From positions 62,001 to 126,000 of the forward strand of contig JARBJD010000193.1 in the NCBI GenBank assembly GCA_033064195.1: a stretch of 64,000 nt of DNA. The letters are read 5' to 3'. The position numbers were made by a program, and so were the translations under genes. Each line of letters opens with the position of its first letter. Position 1 is the first letter of the stretch. This DNA comes from Blattamonas nauphoetae (taxonomy: Eukaryota > Preaxostyla > Oxymonadida). The notes beneath the pieces are model-generated. The model was not told the origin of the DNA and made no database searches. It was given only the letters and a program-made list of their open reading frames with translations. Shown here piece by piece: positions 1 to 11,200 of the stretch.

Positions 1-2258
1 GTGTTGATAATGTTCCTGATGCATGTTTTGATGTTCCTGTTTGATGAGCGAAATTTTGAGAATCAGGTCGTGGGACAGGGAAAGAATGAGAGATTACGGT
101 TGAGGATCGTGAGCGGTGTTGGCTTGCTTGGGATACTGTTCGAATAGTTGTCGGAGTGAGAGGAGGGATGGATAGAGCTGTTCCAGACAAAGAGATATCC
201 GTAACATCAAGATGGTTCGATGGAAAAGCTGAAACTTCTGAGAACACCGATTCTTTCCCCGAAACCGAAACAGTTCGATTTCGTTGAGAACTTTTGGCTC
301 TTTTGGAAGGTGTAGAAGGAGGAGCATGCGAACTTCGGACACTTGTGGAAGCGAGAAAGGGGTCGGCGACGGAGAGATGTCGATCTCCTCGACTTGACTC
401 GATCAGAGTTCCCATATCGAATGATTTACTTTGCGACTCGATATGTTCAAGAATCTGAGGAACATAAGTGTTATATTCCCTTGTTTCAAGCGCAGCTGTC
501 TCGTCCTCATCGTGTTGCAGGAGTCGTTGTTGATAGATCGTCAATTCTGGTTCTGGAGTGAGATTGTACTTCTTCATAAAGGGGCTCGCTGCCACTTTTC
601 GACGAGCGGAGTTGAGAGGCGTTGAAAATCTTGAATTTACGCGAGTTGGGGCGAGTGATTGGAGTCGTGACTGTCCCCTTGAATTGGACCGTGAAACAGC
701 AAAAGATGGGTATTTTGTAGTTGTACCCGACACAGGGGTGTACTCTTTATCGTTTGAATCTGTTAAATACGTTCGAGTCTTTTTGTAAGACTTGTGTTTC
801 TTGTTGATGACCGCACGGGGGCAACAGAAGGGCCAGCTTGGTTTAAATCCACAAAAAAGCTGCATAAACAGGTTGTACACACTCTGTTCGAATTGGCTAT
901 CAAATCGCTTGTTGATGAAGATGTTTACAAAGCAGTTCACAATGACAGTCGTGATTACTTCGACAAACTCGGACAAATAGCTGTTTCGAAACGAATCTGG
1001 GCCATCGTAGAAGAGTTTGACAAATCTCAAAGCCATTCTGTCAAACATAGCGTCTGTGGATGTGCGGTTGGGGGTCGGAAGAATGGTTTCATCAAGAAGG
1101 AGAAATCTTTGTTTTTCGGCCTCTTCTTCGAGTTTATAATCATGATCAATGAGATTATCGTTGTCTCCATCATAAAACGAGAACGGTTGAGACGAAATAA
1201 AAGGATTCTGAGACGAGTTAAGGGCAGGCGTCGAACTTGCCACTGGGATTGGTGACCGAATGAATGTTGGCGATGCGGAAGGGACTGGATCGAATGGTGA
1301 CGAGAGGGGAGACTGACCCGGTGAGTTGGCACCAGAATGCGGAAAAGATGTGATGAAAGTTGAGTTGTGGGGAGTGAAGGTACGAAATGCTGTATGTGAT
1401 GTGTTCAACGTATTTGTCGTGTTTGGGCGAGGGTAGAGACGTGGGAGCTTTTCTGTTGGTGATTTGGACCGAAACTTGATGTAACGACCGCCAACCATCG
1501 AATTCGTCTTTCTTCTTTCTTTTCGGTCTTGAACTCGTTGCTCTTCTCGTTGGAGCATTCGATCATTACGTGTTTTCACCATTTGCATGAGTTCGTACCC
1601 ACTGTTATCATTCAGGCGAGCGATCGATGAGGCTCGACTGAGAGGAGCACTTAATCCTCCACTTTCAGACGATTTGAACTGCCGACGACGTTTTTCGATG
1701 TCTTCTTTGCCCAATTTTTCACGTTGTACTTCATAATTGAACACATCTAAAGCGTTTTGGGGGATGGACTTTTTAGCCTGTCGGATTTCTTCCTAAAAGA
1801 GATCAAGATGGGAGAAAGAGTAGGAGATTGTGATAATGAGAGGAAAAGAGGAATACGCCGTATGACATCGAGTAATAATACCAAAAGCAATCCTTGATCA
1901 AGTCCTGCCCCTCATTCGTGTGCAAGGCCTCCAAGAATTGGTACGGGAATACTGTCACGAACTTGTCTAACAATGTATGCAGTTCGGCATCGATGGGAGG
2001 TAGGAGTTCCACAGGACATTCGACAGCAAAACCTGGGGAGGAGACAATCTAAAAAATAAGGTGTGGGTGATGGAAGAAAACGATGATACTTGATAGTAGT
2101 CCTGATATTCCAATTGGTCTTCGTGTTCTCCTTCGGACTTCTCGCTATCATCGGCATTCTGATTCTCAGCATAAAGGACGTATGTTTGTTCGGAATCTGA
2201 TCAAGAAAAAGGAAGAAGAGCGACTTGAAAGACGGTATAATGGCAGACAGTCAGCCAT
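1..2258 (-). CDS. FAM227-like (FWWh-type) protein, 3' end beyond the window
   Basis: I build this as four exons on the minus strand: 2258-2234, 2196-2090, 2048-1857 and 1792-1, with introns of 37, 41 and 64 nt, all GT-AG. The frame closes exactly at each junction, and the last exon stays open to position 1, so the gene continues off the left edge. The ATG at 2258-2256 gives an acidic N-terminus. Exon 3 encodes a helical segment with LLDKFVTVFPYQF and, around residue 100, DCFWYYY. This resembles the aromatic FWW-type core of FAM227 proteins, a family of unknown function common in flagellated eukaryotes. A later stretch beginning MFDRMALRFVKLFYDG resembles the second half of that domain. Between them lies a Ser/Pro-rich linker of about 200 residues. 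The exon structure is well supported; the family call comes from motif memory and is moderate. Confidence 0.68.
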
Positions 2259-2604
2259 GAGTGATGGTTAAGCAGTGGAGTGATGCAAATAAGACGATAG
2301 GTACAAATGTCGTGAGAGTGAGATAAGAGTCACGAATAGTGATTGGAATAACGAAAAGACTTAAGGTATTTCGGATCCAACAAAGTAGGAGAATGAGTGA
2401 TTCCTGAATAAAGAATGAATCAACCGTGTTCTGTAGAAATGGGCTTGTGATCAGACAGCAAAGTCTTCTCTGAAACGATGGTCGACAAAGTGGAAGGGGA
2501 GGTTAATAAAAAATTCATCGGTATGTCAGCGAAATGTCAGTGGTCAAGGTGATTCCATGTTGAGCTCTGCCCTTATCTTTGTTAGCTGGCATTCAGACTT
2601 CACT
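2259..2604. other. Intergenic stretch with no gene seen
   Basis: This is the upstream side of the FAM227-like gene, up to the left end of the inverted duplication. Reading frames are short on both strands and I found no convincing splice structure or RNA gene. It presumably holds the promoter of the minus-strand gene. Confidence 0.4.
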
Positions 2605-3792
2605 CTCAATGTCGTCGCACATCATCATTATTGTCTCATGTGTTGTCTGTTGTGGATGTGCCATCTTATGTGAACTTGTCTCTCGGAGCCACGAAGTGAT
2701 TCATCTCTTGCGACATCTCGGCAGTTTTGACATCAGGTATGAAAAGGGTGAGAATGATGGGACTTGAATGATGATATTATTATCTTAACGCTCTATTACC
2801 CTTAAGAGATTCTGACACTTTTGAAGCATTTTTCCTTTTCGATTTGACTGATTTGTGTTTTTGATTTCTCTTGACTCAGACGGAATGTTGATTGGAAGAT
2901 GATTTGTGATGATATTGTTTGATTGTATTGTTTCCAGATTGCTGATTGTGTTTTTGATCCGAAATCACCTCGACGTTCGAATCCCAGTTTCCTCTCCACT
3001 TTTGGACTTTTGTGGATGTTTCACCTGATTTCACATCAACCATTGTCTTTCTGACACTGATTTCTTCGTTCTCCTTCTTCTTGTGTCTTGTTCGAAATGT
3101 CGACGTTCGTTTGTCCTTCTTCCAATTTTGGACTTTGTCTTGATTGATTTGTCAACATTTTTGATGAGTCGATTTGTCTTGCGAAGTTCAACAGAAAGAT
3201 GAGACTTGCGAAACGAGGAAACATGAGAGTTTCCGATTCAATGCGGGAGACTCAACATGCATTGGACTTCGAAAAGGCGAACTCAAATGAGTCACGACTG
3301 AAAAGCAAAAACAAATTGGAGTGTGCACGATGAACTGTTCAGTTCAACAAAAATTGGACTAATCTGTCGACCTACTTCGACTTGTCCTGAAGAGCTTCGC
3401 GAACCCAAATCAGATGCGAACGTCCATGATCTTCCCAAGCAACAGTCAGCGAACAATCACCCCACAATTGGCGTCCTGCTATCACTTCTTCTTCGCCATC
3501 TCTTCCTTACTTCCTGCCTCCAGAATCGAGCCCGCCGTGTTTGGGAATCCTCCCATCACTGCTCGCCCTCCAAATAATGATTTTCCTTCCTTCAGACTAA
3601 CTCCTTCCACGTTAACTGCCCAATTCACAATCGCTGATTCGTACGACGTGAAAATCGACAGATCGTTCTTCACTCCTGCATACCCACAGATGTGAAGCAG
3701 CGTGTGATTCGACGATGCCGCATTCGCTGCGTCAGAACCATCTTGTCACTGGGCGTGATCACAGACGTGTGGCTCGCTTTGACTTAAAGTTG
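2605..3792. repeat. Left arm of a large inverted duplication
   Basis: Read on the minus strand, this arm repeats the sequence at about 3854-5822. It begins with the 15-base inverted match at 3778-3792 versus 3854-3868, runs through a shortened methyltransferase copy, and ends in the hydrophobic reading frame also seen near 5661-5822. Stretches over 100 bases long are almost identical between the arms, while others between about 2800 and 3330 have diverged with small indels. The left arm is shorter than the right mainly because it lacks about 600 bases of the methyltransferase gene. The arm ends near 2605 and 5822 are approximate because similarity fades there. Confidence 0.85.
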
Positions 3793-3794
3793 AT
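3372..3794 (-). pseudogene. Internally deleted copy of the methyltransferase gene
   Basis: On the minus strand this copies the neighbouring gene at 3879-4901. The copy of the upstream leader (near 3778-3792) is joined directly to sequence matching the gene from about 4489 onward, so the first two thirds of the coding region and the start codon are missing. The retained 3' part encodes the same peptide from HICGYAG through the NTAGSILEAG region. After that it has small deletions relative to the intact copy, then recovers similarity up to the same TAG stop at 3374-3372. It cannot encode a working enzyme. The high identity of the retained part indicates a recent duplication. Confidence 0.85.
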
Positions 3795-3853
3795 CCCTGC
3801 CGTCCTCATACCCATCGATCCGCTCGCCGCTTGATAGTCAGAAACAGTGAAGG

Positions 3854-5822
3854 CAACTTTAAGTCAAAATAAGAGAGGATGGAAGATCGAGCCACAATCA
3901 AAATGACCACTCTCACCAAACGCCAACGATTGCAGAAGGTGATTGACAATCAATCAGTGGACTATGTCCCAAGTAGTTTCTGGTTTCACTTTCTGGAGAA
4001 TCCTGAACCATCAGTGACAATCGATGATCCATCGTTGGAAACAATTCTATTTGAAGGACAAAAGAAATTCATCACGGAATTGAACCCCGATCTTGTGAAG
4101 GTGATGAGTGATGGCTATTTTATTTATCCAGATGAAGCCCTTACAAAAGGACAAACGATTGAAGAATGGAAGAAAGTGTCGATTATCCCTCGAAGCCACA
4201 AGTGGGTCCAAATGCAAGTGGAACATTTGAAGAAACTGACGTCGGCGTTTCCAGACACTCCGATGTTCTACAACTTCTTCTCGCCAGCCTACACTCTTCG
4301 TTGGACGATGGGAAAAGAAAACTATCTTCGACTGATTCTGACAGCGCCAGAAGCGGCACGTGAGATTCTGTCGATTGTGGGAGAATCGATGAAAGGGCTT
4401 GCAGAAGCGGTGATTTCGGAAGGAGGGGCAGATGGGCTTTATTACATTGTTCAGAATCCCGACATGAATGTTGTATCCAGCGCAGTGTACACGTCTGTGA
4501 TCACGCCCAGTGACAAGATGGTTCTGGACGCAGCGAATGCGGCATCGTCGAATCACACGCTGCTTCACATCTGTGGGTATGCAGGAGTGAAGAACGATCT
4601 GTCGATTTTCACGTCGTACGAATCAGCGATTGTGAATTGGGCAGTTAACGTGGAAGGAGTTAGTCTGAAGGAAGGAAAATCATTATTTGGAGGGCGAGCA
4701 GTGATGGGAGGATTCCCAAACACGGCGGGCTCGATTCTGGAGGCAGGAAGTAAGGAAGAGATCCAGGCGATGGCGAAGAAGATAGTGAGTGACGCGGGGG
4801 GTGTGGGGGTGATTGTGGGGGCTGACTGTTCGCTTGGGAAGACGCAGGACGTGTCGCATCTGATTTGGGTTCGCGAAGCTCTTCAGGACAAGTCGAAGTA
4901 GGTCGACAGATTAGTTGTTTTTCTTTGTTGAACTGAATGCGTGGCCATCTCAGCACACTCCAATTTGTACTTTTGCTTCTTCAGTTCATCGTGAATGACT
5001 CATTTTCTTCCTCGCTTTTTCGAAGTCTCTTTTCTTTTGTTGAGTCTCCCGCCATTGAATCGGCCGCACGAGTCCTCAATGTGCATGTTCTGTCGTTTCA
5101 GGCATGTCCTGACATCTCTTCCATGTCAAACTCACATTTCTCGCATTCATAACAAATCGCGCGTTTCTCAACTTCAATGAAATGAATGACAAATCTGAAC
5201 ATCGGAAGACAAGACAACCAATCCAATTGCAAGAGAAAGACACATTGGAAGGATGGACAAACACTCCCATTCCAAGAGCGAACAAAACACAACTGAAGAA
5301 GGAGAACGAAGAAATCAGTGTCAGAAAGACAATGGTTGATGTGAAATCAGGTGAAACATCCACAAAAGTCCAAAAGTGGAGAGGAAACTGGGATTCCAAA
5401 CGAACGTCGAGGTGATTTCGGATCAAGAGAAGATATCCTCACAAAACACTAATCAGCAATCTGGAAACAATACAATCAAACAATATCATCACAAATCATC
5501 TTCCAATCAACATTCCGTCTGAGTCAAGAGAAATCAAAAAACACAAATCAGTCAGGAGAGAACAAATCGAAAAAGGAAAAATGCTTCAAAAGTGTCAGAA
5601 TCTCATGAATCATCACAATATCAGGGTAATTCTAGAGCGTTAAGATAATAATATCATCATTCAAGTCCCATCATTCTCACCCTTTTCATACCTGATGTCA
5701 AAACTGCCGAGATGTCGCATGAGATGAATCACTTCGTGGCTCCGAGAGACGAGTTCACATAAGATGGCACATCCACAACAGACAACAAATGAGACAATAG
5801 GGATGATGAGTTGTGAAACAAC
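3854..5822. repeat. Right arm of the large inverted duplication
   Basis: This arm contains the complete methyltransferase gene, about 740 bases of downstream sequence with no convincing gene, and the 3' half of a hydrophobic minus-strand reading frame. It mirrors 2605-3792 across a 61-base spacer (3793-3853). The 15-base perfect inverted match that starts the arms could form a stem with that spacer as the loop. The non-coding part (4902-5640) contains only short reading frames that differ between the two arms, so I do not call genes in it. Confidence 0.85.
3879..4901 (+). CDS. MtaA/CmuA-type (URO-D superfamily) methyltransferase
   Basis: This intronless gene encodes 340 aa, from an ATG following a short leader. 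The protein looks like the uroporphyrinogen-decarboxylase superfamily, on the MtaA/CmuA branch, in which a zinc site activates a thiol for methyl transfer from a corrinoid. A His-x-Cys pair (H230, C232, in LLHICG) and a downstream Cys (C317, in GADCSL) fit the H-x-C-(n)-C zinc ligand pattern of that branch. The closing GADCSLGKTQDVSHLIWVRE is typical of bacterial members. True heme-pathway URO-D is not expected to carry this zinc motif, so heme synthesis is unlikely. The physiological methyl donor and acceptor cannot be told from sequence. Its compact bacterial style among intron-bearing neighbours suggests lateral transfer. It lies at the centre of an inverted duplication and is the only complete copy. 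Confidence 0.85.
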   Translation: MEDRATIKMTTLTKRQRLQKVIDNQSVDYVPSSFWFHFLENPEPSVTIDDPSLETILFEGQKKFITELNPDLVKVMSDGYFIYPDEALTKGQTIEEWKKVSIIPRSHKWVQMQVEHLKKLTSAFPDTPMFYNFFSPAYTLRWTMGKENYLRLILTAPEAAREILSIVGESMKGLAEAVISEGGADGLYYIVQNPDMNVVSSAVYTSVITPSDKMVLDAANAASSNHTLLHICGYAGVKNDLSIFTSYESAIVNWAVNVEGVSLKEGKSLFGGRAVMGGFPNTAGSILEAGSKEEIQAMAKKIVSDAGGVGVIVGADCSLGKTQDVSHLIWVREALQDKSK

Positions 5823-5900
5823 CCATGTGACGTCATCCAACAAGAGATGAATTCGATCGAACCATTGGAAAAATATTGCTGAAATCAGTTTGAACGGCAT
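5661..5900 (-). CDS. Small hydrophobic reading frame, function unknown
   Basis: This is a 79-codon minus-strand frame from an ATG, with a hydrophobic segment that could span a membrane (around IIPIVSFVVCCGCAIL) followed by a polar tail ending GENDGT. The tail is preserved, with the same stop and only a few changes, in the left duplication arm at about 2625-2767. That could mean coding constraint or simply a recent copy. A second short hydrophobic frame lies upstream at 6021-5833, just past the transporter stop, and I could not join the two by a credible intron. It may be the 3' part of a transcript I cannot reconstruct, or non-coding. Confidence 0.25.
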   Translation of the reverse strand: MPFKLISAIFFQWFDRIHLLLDDVTWVVSQLIIPIVSFVVCCGCAILCELVSRSHEVIHLMRHLGSFDIRYEKGENDGT

Positions 5901-6025
5901 ACAAACGATGAAGTGAAAAATAAACAGAAGATGCCTTGTTCGCAGCTACAAAAACTGTACAGCTAATCACAATCCAAGGAGTTGTACGAAATAGATTAAA
6001 ATGACATCGCTTCGTGTTCATCCCC

Positions 6026-8022
6026 TTAAGAAGGCATGAACTTCTTCAGATCAGTGTTGTAGATGATTCCCATAGCCAGCGAAATCAATCCAAATAGAGC
6101 GCCGCCCACAACCATCAGAGCAGCCCCGCAGATGTGGATTTCGGTCATCCGAACTGTCTTGAGGAGTCTGCGGGTCCGCTTTTGGAACCTGTCGTCGTTT
6201 TCGGGGTTCTTTGGGAGGTGGAACTTGTCTTCGACCAGATTTGATTCCACAATTGGAACGAGGGAATAGTGTTCAACGACGGGCTCGGTTGATGGATCTT
6301 GGGCCTCGGTTTCCATCTCTTCGTTGATTGGCTGTGTGGAGAGGGTTCCCATTGGCATTGGTGACTGTGCAGCAAGCAATCCCATCCGGGAGTGGACTCT
6401 TGGGTCGGATTGATCCACCCGCCCAGTTTTCGTTCCGATTTCAGAATCCCAGCCGCCGAGGCCTTGTTCTTCACCGTCAATGGAGATCTGGTGAACGGGA
6501 CGAGCAGCATGAGGAAGTCCACCGGTGAGCGAGGCTGGGGGAATTTCAGAAGAAATAGCAGGATGGGACGATCCCTCCCCATCCAGGATAGTGCCATCGG
6601 TGTTTGTTTGGATCTCCATTTCTTGGGTCACCTCCACAGATGGGTTTCCTTCGTATTCCAACATCAGTTCTTTTCGGTTCGGGTTGACAAAGCGGTATGG
6701 ATGACGCTTCACGTGCAGGTAGAAGAAGGCTGGGAGGATGAAATTAACCATCGCACCTGTTGTACTTCCCATAATATCAAACACAAGTGCCACTTTGTAC
6801 AGGAAGATGGACAGAACGGTGAGAATTGTGGTGGTGATTGTGCTCGTGATTCCAGTCATCAGATGGTGTTTAGTGATTCCACAGCAGATAACAATGTTCT
6901 TATAGTGTTTGGGGACGAGAGGGGGAACTTCATTGTTTGGATACATGTCATCCACTTTAATATGTTTTGGCTTTTTGATCAAGTCATAGATGACGCGGAT
7001 CGCCACAAATAAAGCCTGGCGAGCAGGGATGTTCTGGAGAGGGTAAGAAGTCGCGACACAAAGAAGAGTACTGAACAGAGCCACTATCATCAAATAATCG
7101 TTTGTGGGGTATAGTGAAAGAATATTACCAGCATTATACGAATCATCGTAGAACCTCGACGTGAAAGATAGATAGCCGAAGAGTCCACAGAGGAAATAGA
7201 GGACAGCCACCGACGAGAAGCCGATAACAGTGACCTTGTGCATGAGATGGGCATTGCGTTGTTTTAATTCCCCGAGCATGGTGGGGATGTTCGGGTGACA
7301 TCCAAAGGCAAAGATGAGTGACGAGAAACATTGGATGATGGAAAGAGACGCATGGACAGCCTCGGGAGGGGCTTTTTCGATGACTGTGGTTGGGGCGAAG
7401 AATCGGACAACGATACAGACAATAGTGAAAAGAATGCCAAAGAAGCCGCCAAGTGAGGCATACTGCAGAGCTGTCACACGGCGGAACCACGACAATGGCA
7501 TAAAGATGCAGATGCCGAAGATAACTGTCATAAACCAACGTGAGACAAAGACACTTGTGGCTGGGACACCCAACGTAAGGAGGATTTGGATGACAAAGTC
7601 ACAGCATAGGATGACGTAGGCCCATTGGAATCCGATGCAACCGATCGAAATGCACAACGCGGTGACGAGCGTGCCTTTCGTGCCGTACAATCTTGAGGCA
7701 ATCTGTGGGAGAGGTGGAGAGAATATGAATCCAATGAACGGGTTTTGAAGCAAATACACACATCGGAGTAATAATAACAGCAAAGAGCATCAGCGACGTA
7801 GGTGATGTGATAACTGGCGAGTTGGGCAAGGAGGCAAAAAATAACCAGCAACACAGTCGCAAGAGCAATTCCGGCACGCGAAAAAGCTAGTGGAAGTCCA
7901 AGTGTTCCAGCACCAATGATGGTATTACAGATGTTGAAATAGGCGGCTCCAAATCCACTTGGTTTCTTCTTTGAGACACGAGCTTGGGGAACGCCAACCG
8001 TCGCTTTGGTACTTTCACTCAT
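6026..8022 (-). CDS. AAAP-family amino acid transporter
   Basis: Two exons, 8022-7762 and 7702-6026, are separated by a 59-nt GT-AG intron, and the phase-0 junction restores a continuous 645-aa frame. The N-terminus has the first helix signature of amino acid/auxin permeases (NTIIGAGTLGLPLAFSRAG, residues about 32-50). Roughly ten further hydrophobic helices follow. Between the penultimate and last helix lies a hydrophilic insert of roughly 150 residues, rich in Glu, Ser and Pro; such inserts are usually cytosolic and regulatory. The protein ends in a single hydrophobic helix and the tail LKKFMPS. It should move neutral or cationic amino acids across the plasma or lysosome-like membrane by proton symport, but the substrate cannot be read from sequence. 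It is divergent to the surface-protein gene at 8249, sharing a 226-bp upstream region. Confidence 0.88.
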
Positions 8023-8248
8023 CCTACGTTATTCGCGGCGGTGATAGAAGTTGCTTAATCGGATCAAACCTTAATTGCGAAAAATTTTTGTGAACGATGT
8101 TAGTCATCAGGGAAAAATCAGAATACGATTGAAGTTGGTGTCATGAAAAAAACGAAATTTTAGATTTAACGAGACTTAACATGCCAATCATCTGACCGAA
8201 ATGGTTGGATCGCTCTGAGAACATCAATCACCGTTTAGATCCTCTGTA
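8023..8248. promoter_or_regulatory. Shared upstream region of two divergent genes
   Basis: These 226 bp separate the start codons of the minus-strand transporter and the plus-strand surface protein, so both promoters must lie here. The centre is AT-rich with several short A and T runs. I see no motif that I can name. Confidence 0.4.
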
Positions 8249-11200
8249 ATGGCGGATCTTGGAATCTTTATGTCTATTTTTGCGTTCATCGCGTCTTTAT
8301 CCAGTGAAAACTCTCTCCCAAACCAAGCTTCTAATCACCATCGTGGTGCTCGTGATACGGTCTCAACAGAACAATACGTTGATTACTATCCTCCACCACC
8401 AATTTCTGAAAACTTGGAAGTTCATTATCCAATCTATTTAAGCCATATGCTCCAAATATGTCCACAAAAGAATTCAGCTGATCTCTTCGTGGGTTCTAAG
8501 GGTCATGATGAGGACAATATATGTTCAGACCACTCTACACCATGTCTAACGATGGATCACACATTTCCACTTGCAGAGACAACTGATACAGTGACTCTTC
8601 TTGATTCAACAACTTTGTCAACGGCACTCACCTCAGGCGCCCGATATCTCACTCTCCAAACGGATTCACAAGATTTACAAAATGGAATTATATCTGTGGG
8701 TGAACATGGATCATTCACAGTATCGGCTGAAGGCACACTTCTCTTCAAAAACATCTCCCTCGATGCGTTGGACACAAAAATCAATGCCATCATTGTCGTG
8801 GAGCCTAATGGGATTCTAACAATGCAATATTGCACTTTCCCAGTTTTTCAAACCAGTTTAACAGGTGCTATCCGTTCAGAGGGCACGACAACACTAACGA
8901 AGACTCAATTTGAACAAATTGAAGCGAACAAGCCAAAAGAATTCACATTAGCTGTGATTTCCAACGGAACAAGTGTGATAGACTTATATGAAATGGGAGA
9001 AACGGAGTACCTATCGAATGTTGACTGTGCCCTTTTCGAACAGAAGGACGGTCAATTAATCGTTAAGAACAGCATATTTCGGAATATCGACCGAAATTTT
9101 GGATATGGAGCTGTAATCCATTCCCAGGGACTGTCCGGACAGATTATTGTCCAAAACGTGACAATCTCCAATTGCACTTCCGAACATCGAGGTCATGCGA
9201 TCTCCATCCATCGAGAAGACGGTGAATGGAACCCCGGTGATGTAAAGTTGATCGATGTCAACTTACTTTCCCCAATCAAGAAAGGAACGATATATCTGGA
9301 AGGGAATGGAGACACGCTTTTATTTCAAGCAGACTGCTTCACAGGGTCACTATTCAGCGCCACAGCGACACTTGAAGAAGCAGATGGTGTTATCTGTGAT
9401 GAAGATACTAATACTGATATTAAAACCAAGTTTGCGGAGTATCCACTCATCTACCTCCTTTTCAACTACACAACTGGTCCCTGTTACGTTCATCAGAATT
9501 ATTATGATGTGGGCGAGTGTGGGACCATCACTGCTCCATGTCAGGCGTTGGGAGTGGGAATGTCACAAGTTGTCGATGGCGACGTGATTCTCCTCACAAA
9601 TGTGACACTGGAAAGACTTGAAGAAGTCTCGTCGACAATTACAATCGATGGAAGCACCGACAATAACCAACCAACATTTATTCGAGTCGGAATGGACAAA
9701 GGATGGAAAGTTTTGCCGAATGGAAATCTGACTTTAAAAATGGTGGGCTGCTACACCGATCGAAAGAAAATGAATGAATTATGTGTTGTATCTGGAGGAG
9801 AACTGTCGCTATCTAATGTGACAATTGTGGTCTATCAAACCAACGAATGCTCCGCTATTCTTGTCGAAACAGGCACTGCCACCGTTCGTCGCCTCATCAT
9901 GAAGTTGAAGGATATCCGAGCCACTCACCCCGACTTCGGTCTGGTCAAAGTGTTGACTGGGAGCTTGACCATCGATGACACAATTGTAGGTGGAATTGAA
10001 GCCTTGCCCTCACTGGAATTGCAGACGAACACACTCATCGTTCAGAGTGGTGGGGAACTGGCCGTCGCAGGCTCCACTTTCGGCACTATTTCCAGCAGAA
10101 CAGGGCAGGGAAGTGTGTTGTCGTCTGAATTACAGACTGGATCAGTCTCGATCTCTGATTCCTCATTCACAGCGACTCCGCTCCAGTCGACACAAAATGC
10201 TATTCACATCCGACTCGTCTCATCTTCAACGGGTTCTGAGCCCACTCTGAGAATTATCCGATGCTCCATCACCTTCCCCTCCTCTCCCCACCATCCATCC
10301 ACCATCCTTGTCATCGCACACAATATCGCTGAGTTGGTCCGATCAGGAAGTTTTGATGGGACAGTAGGGGATTATTCTGCTCTCACCCCACTACTCGTCA
10401 ATTCTCTCTCAACACAGTCAGCACTGTCAGAAGACAAGATTCCTCTCGCCTACATTGCGTTTGAGTGGCCACAAAATGAGAATCAGGTGAGAATGGAAGA
10501 GTGGGGTGTTGATTATGATTCGTGTGGATTGATCAAACTTCCGTGTCTGACATTCCAACGAAGTCTTCGACAGATCAACACGGGAAAGATCAGATCTCGA
10601 AAAATAGAAGTTATCGGCAAAACAACGCTTTCGGATGAGATTTCGTTGATTTCGAACATCCTGGTGGTTGGAGGAGTGGAGACAGGAACGATTCTTTCTC
10701 TGACATCAACTGCCAGATTTCACCTTCGCACTGATCAATCAGAATCATCACTGAACGTGGAATCGTTGGAAATGAAGATCACTTCGACCCAAACTCCATT
10801 TCAGGTTGATTCAGGAACACTATCGTTTCGTTCGTTGGCAATGACGATCGATTCATCTGAATTGTTGCTGGTTCAGACGAAAGCAGGAAAGTTCTCCATC
10901 CAAAATTCAACTTTTGCCCTTTCTTCCCCACAAACCAGAAATTCAGCCATGTTTCATTCATCACACAACTGGAGTCTCAACAAGCCCCTCAGATCACTCA
11001 CTCAGGATGACCAAGCGCCAAGTTGTGAGATTGTCTCACCACTGATGGAATTGTCCAAAACAACTGTCGTTCTCAACTCTTCCACCTTCTCTGACTTCCA
11101 ATCGGGTGTTCTGTTGCTCTCTGATTGTACAACAACCATCTCCAATACATCACTCTACAACTCCCAAATAGGCTTTTCTGATTTTCCAGAAATCAGCAGG

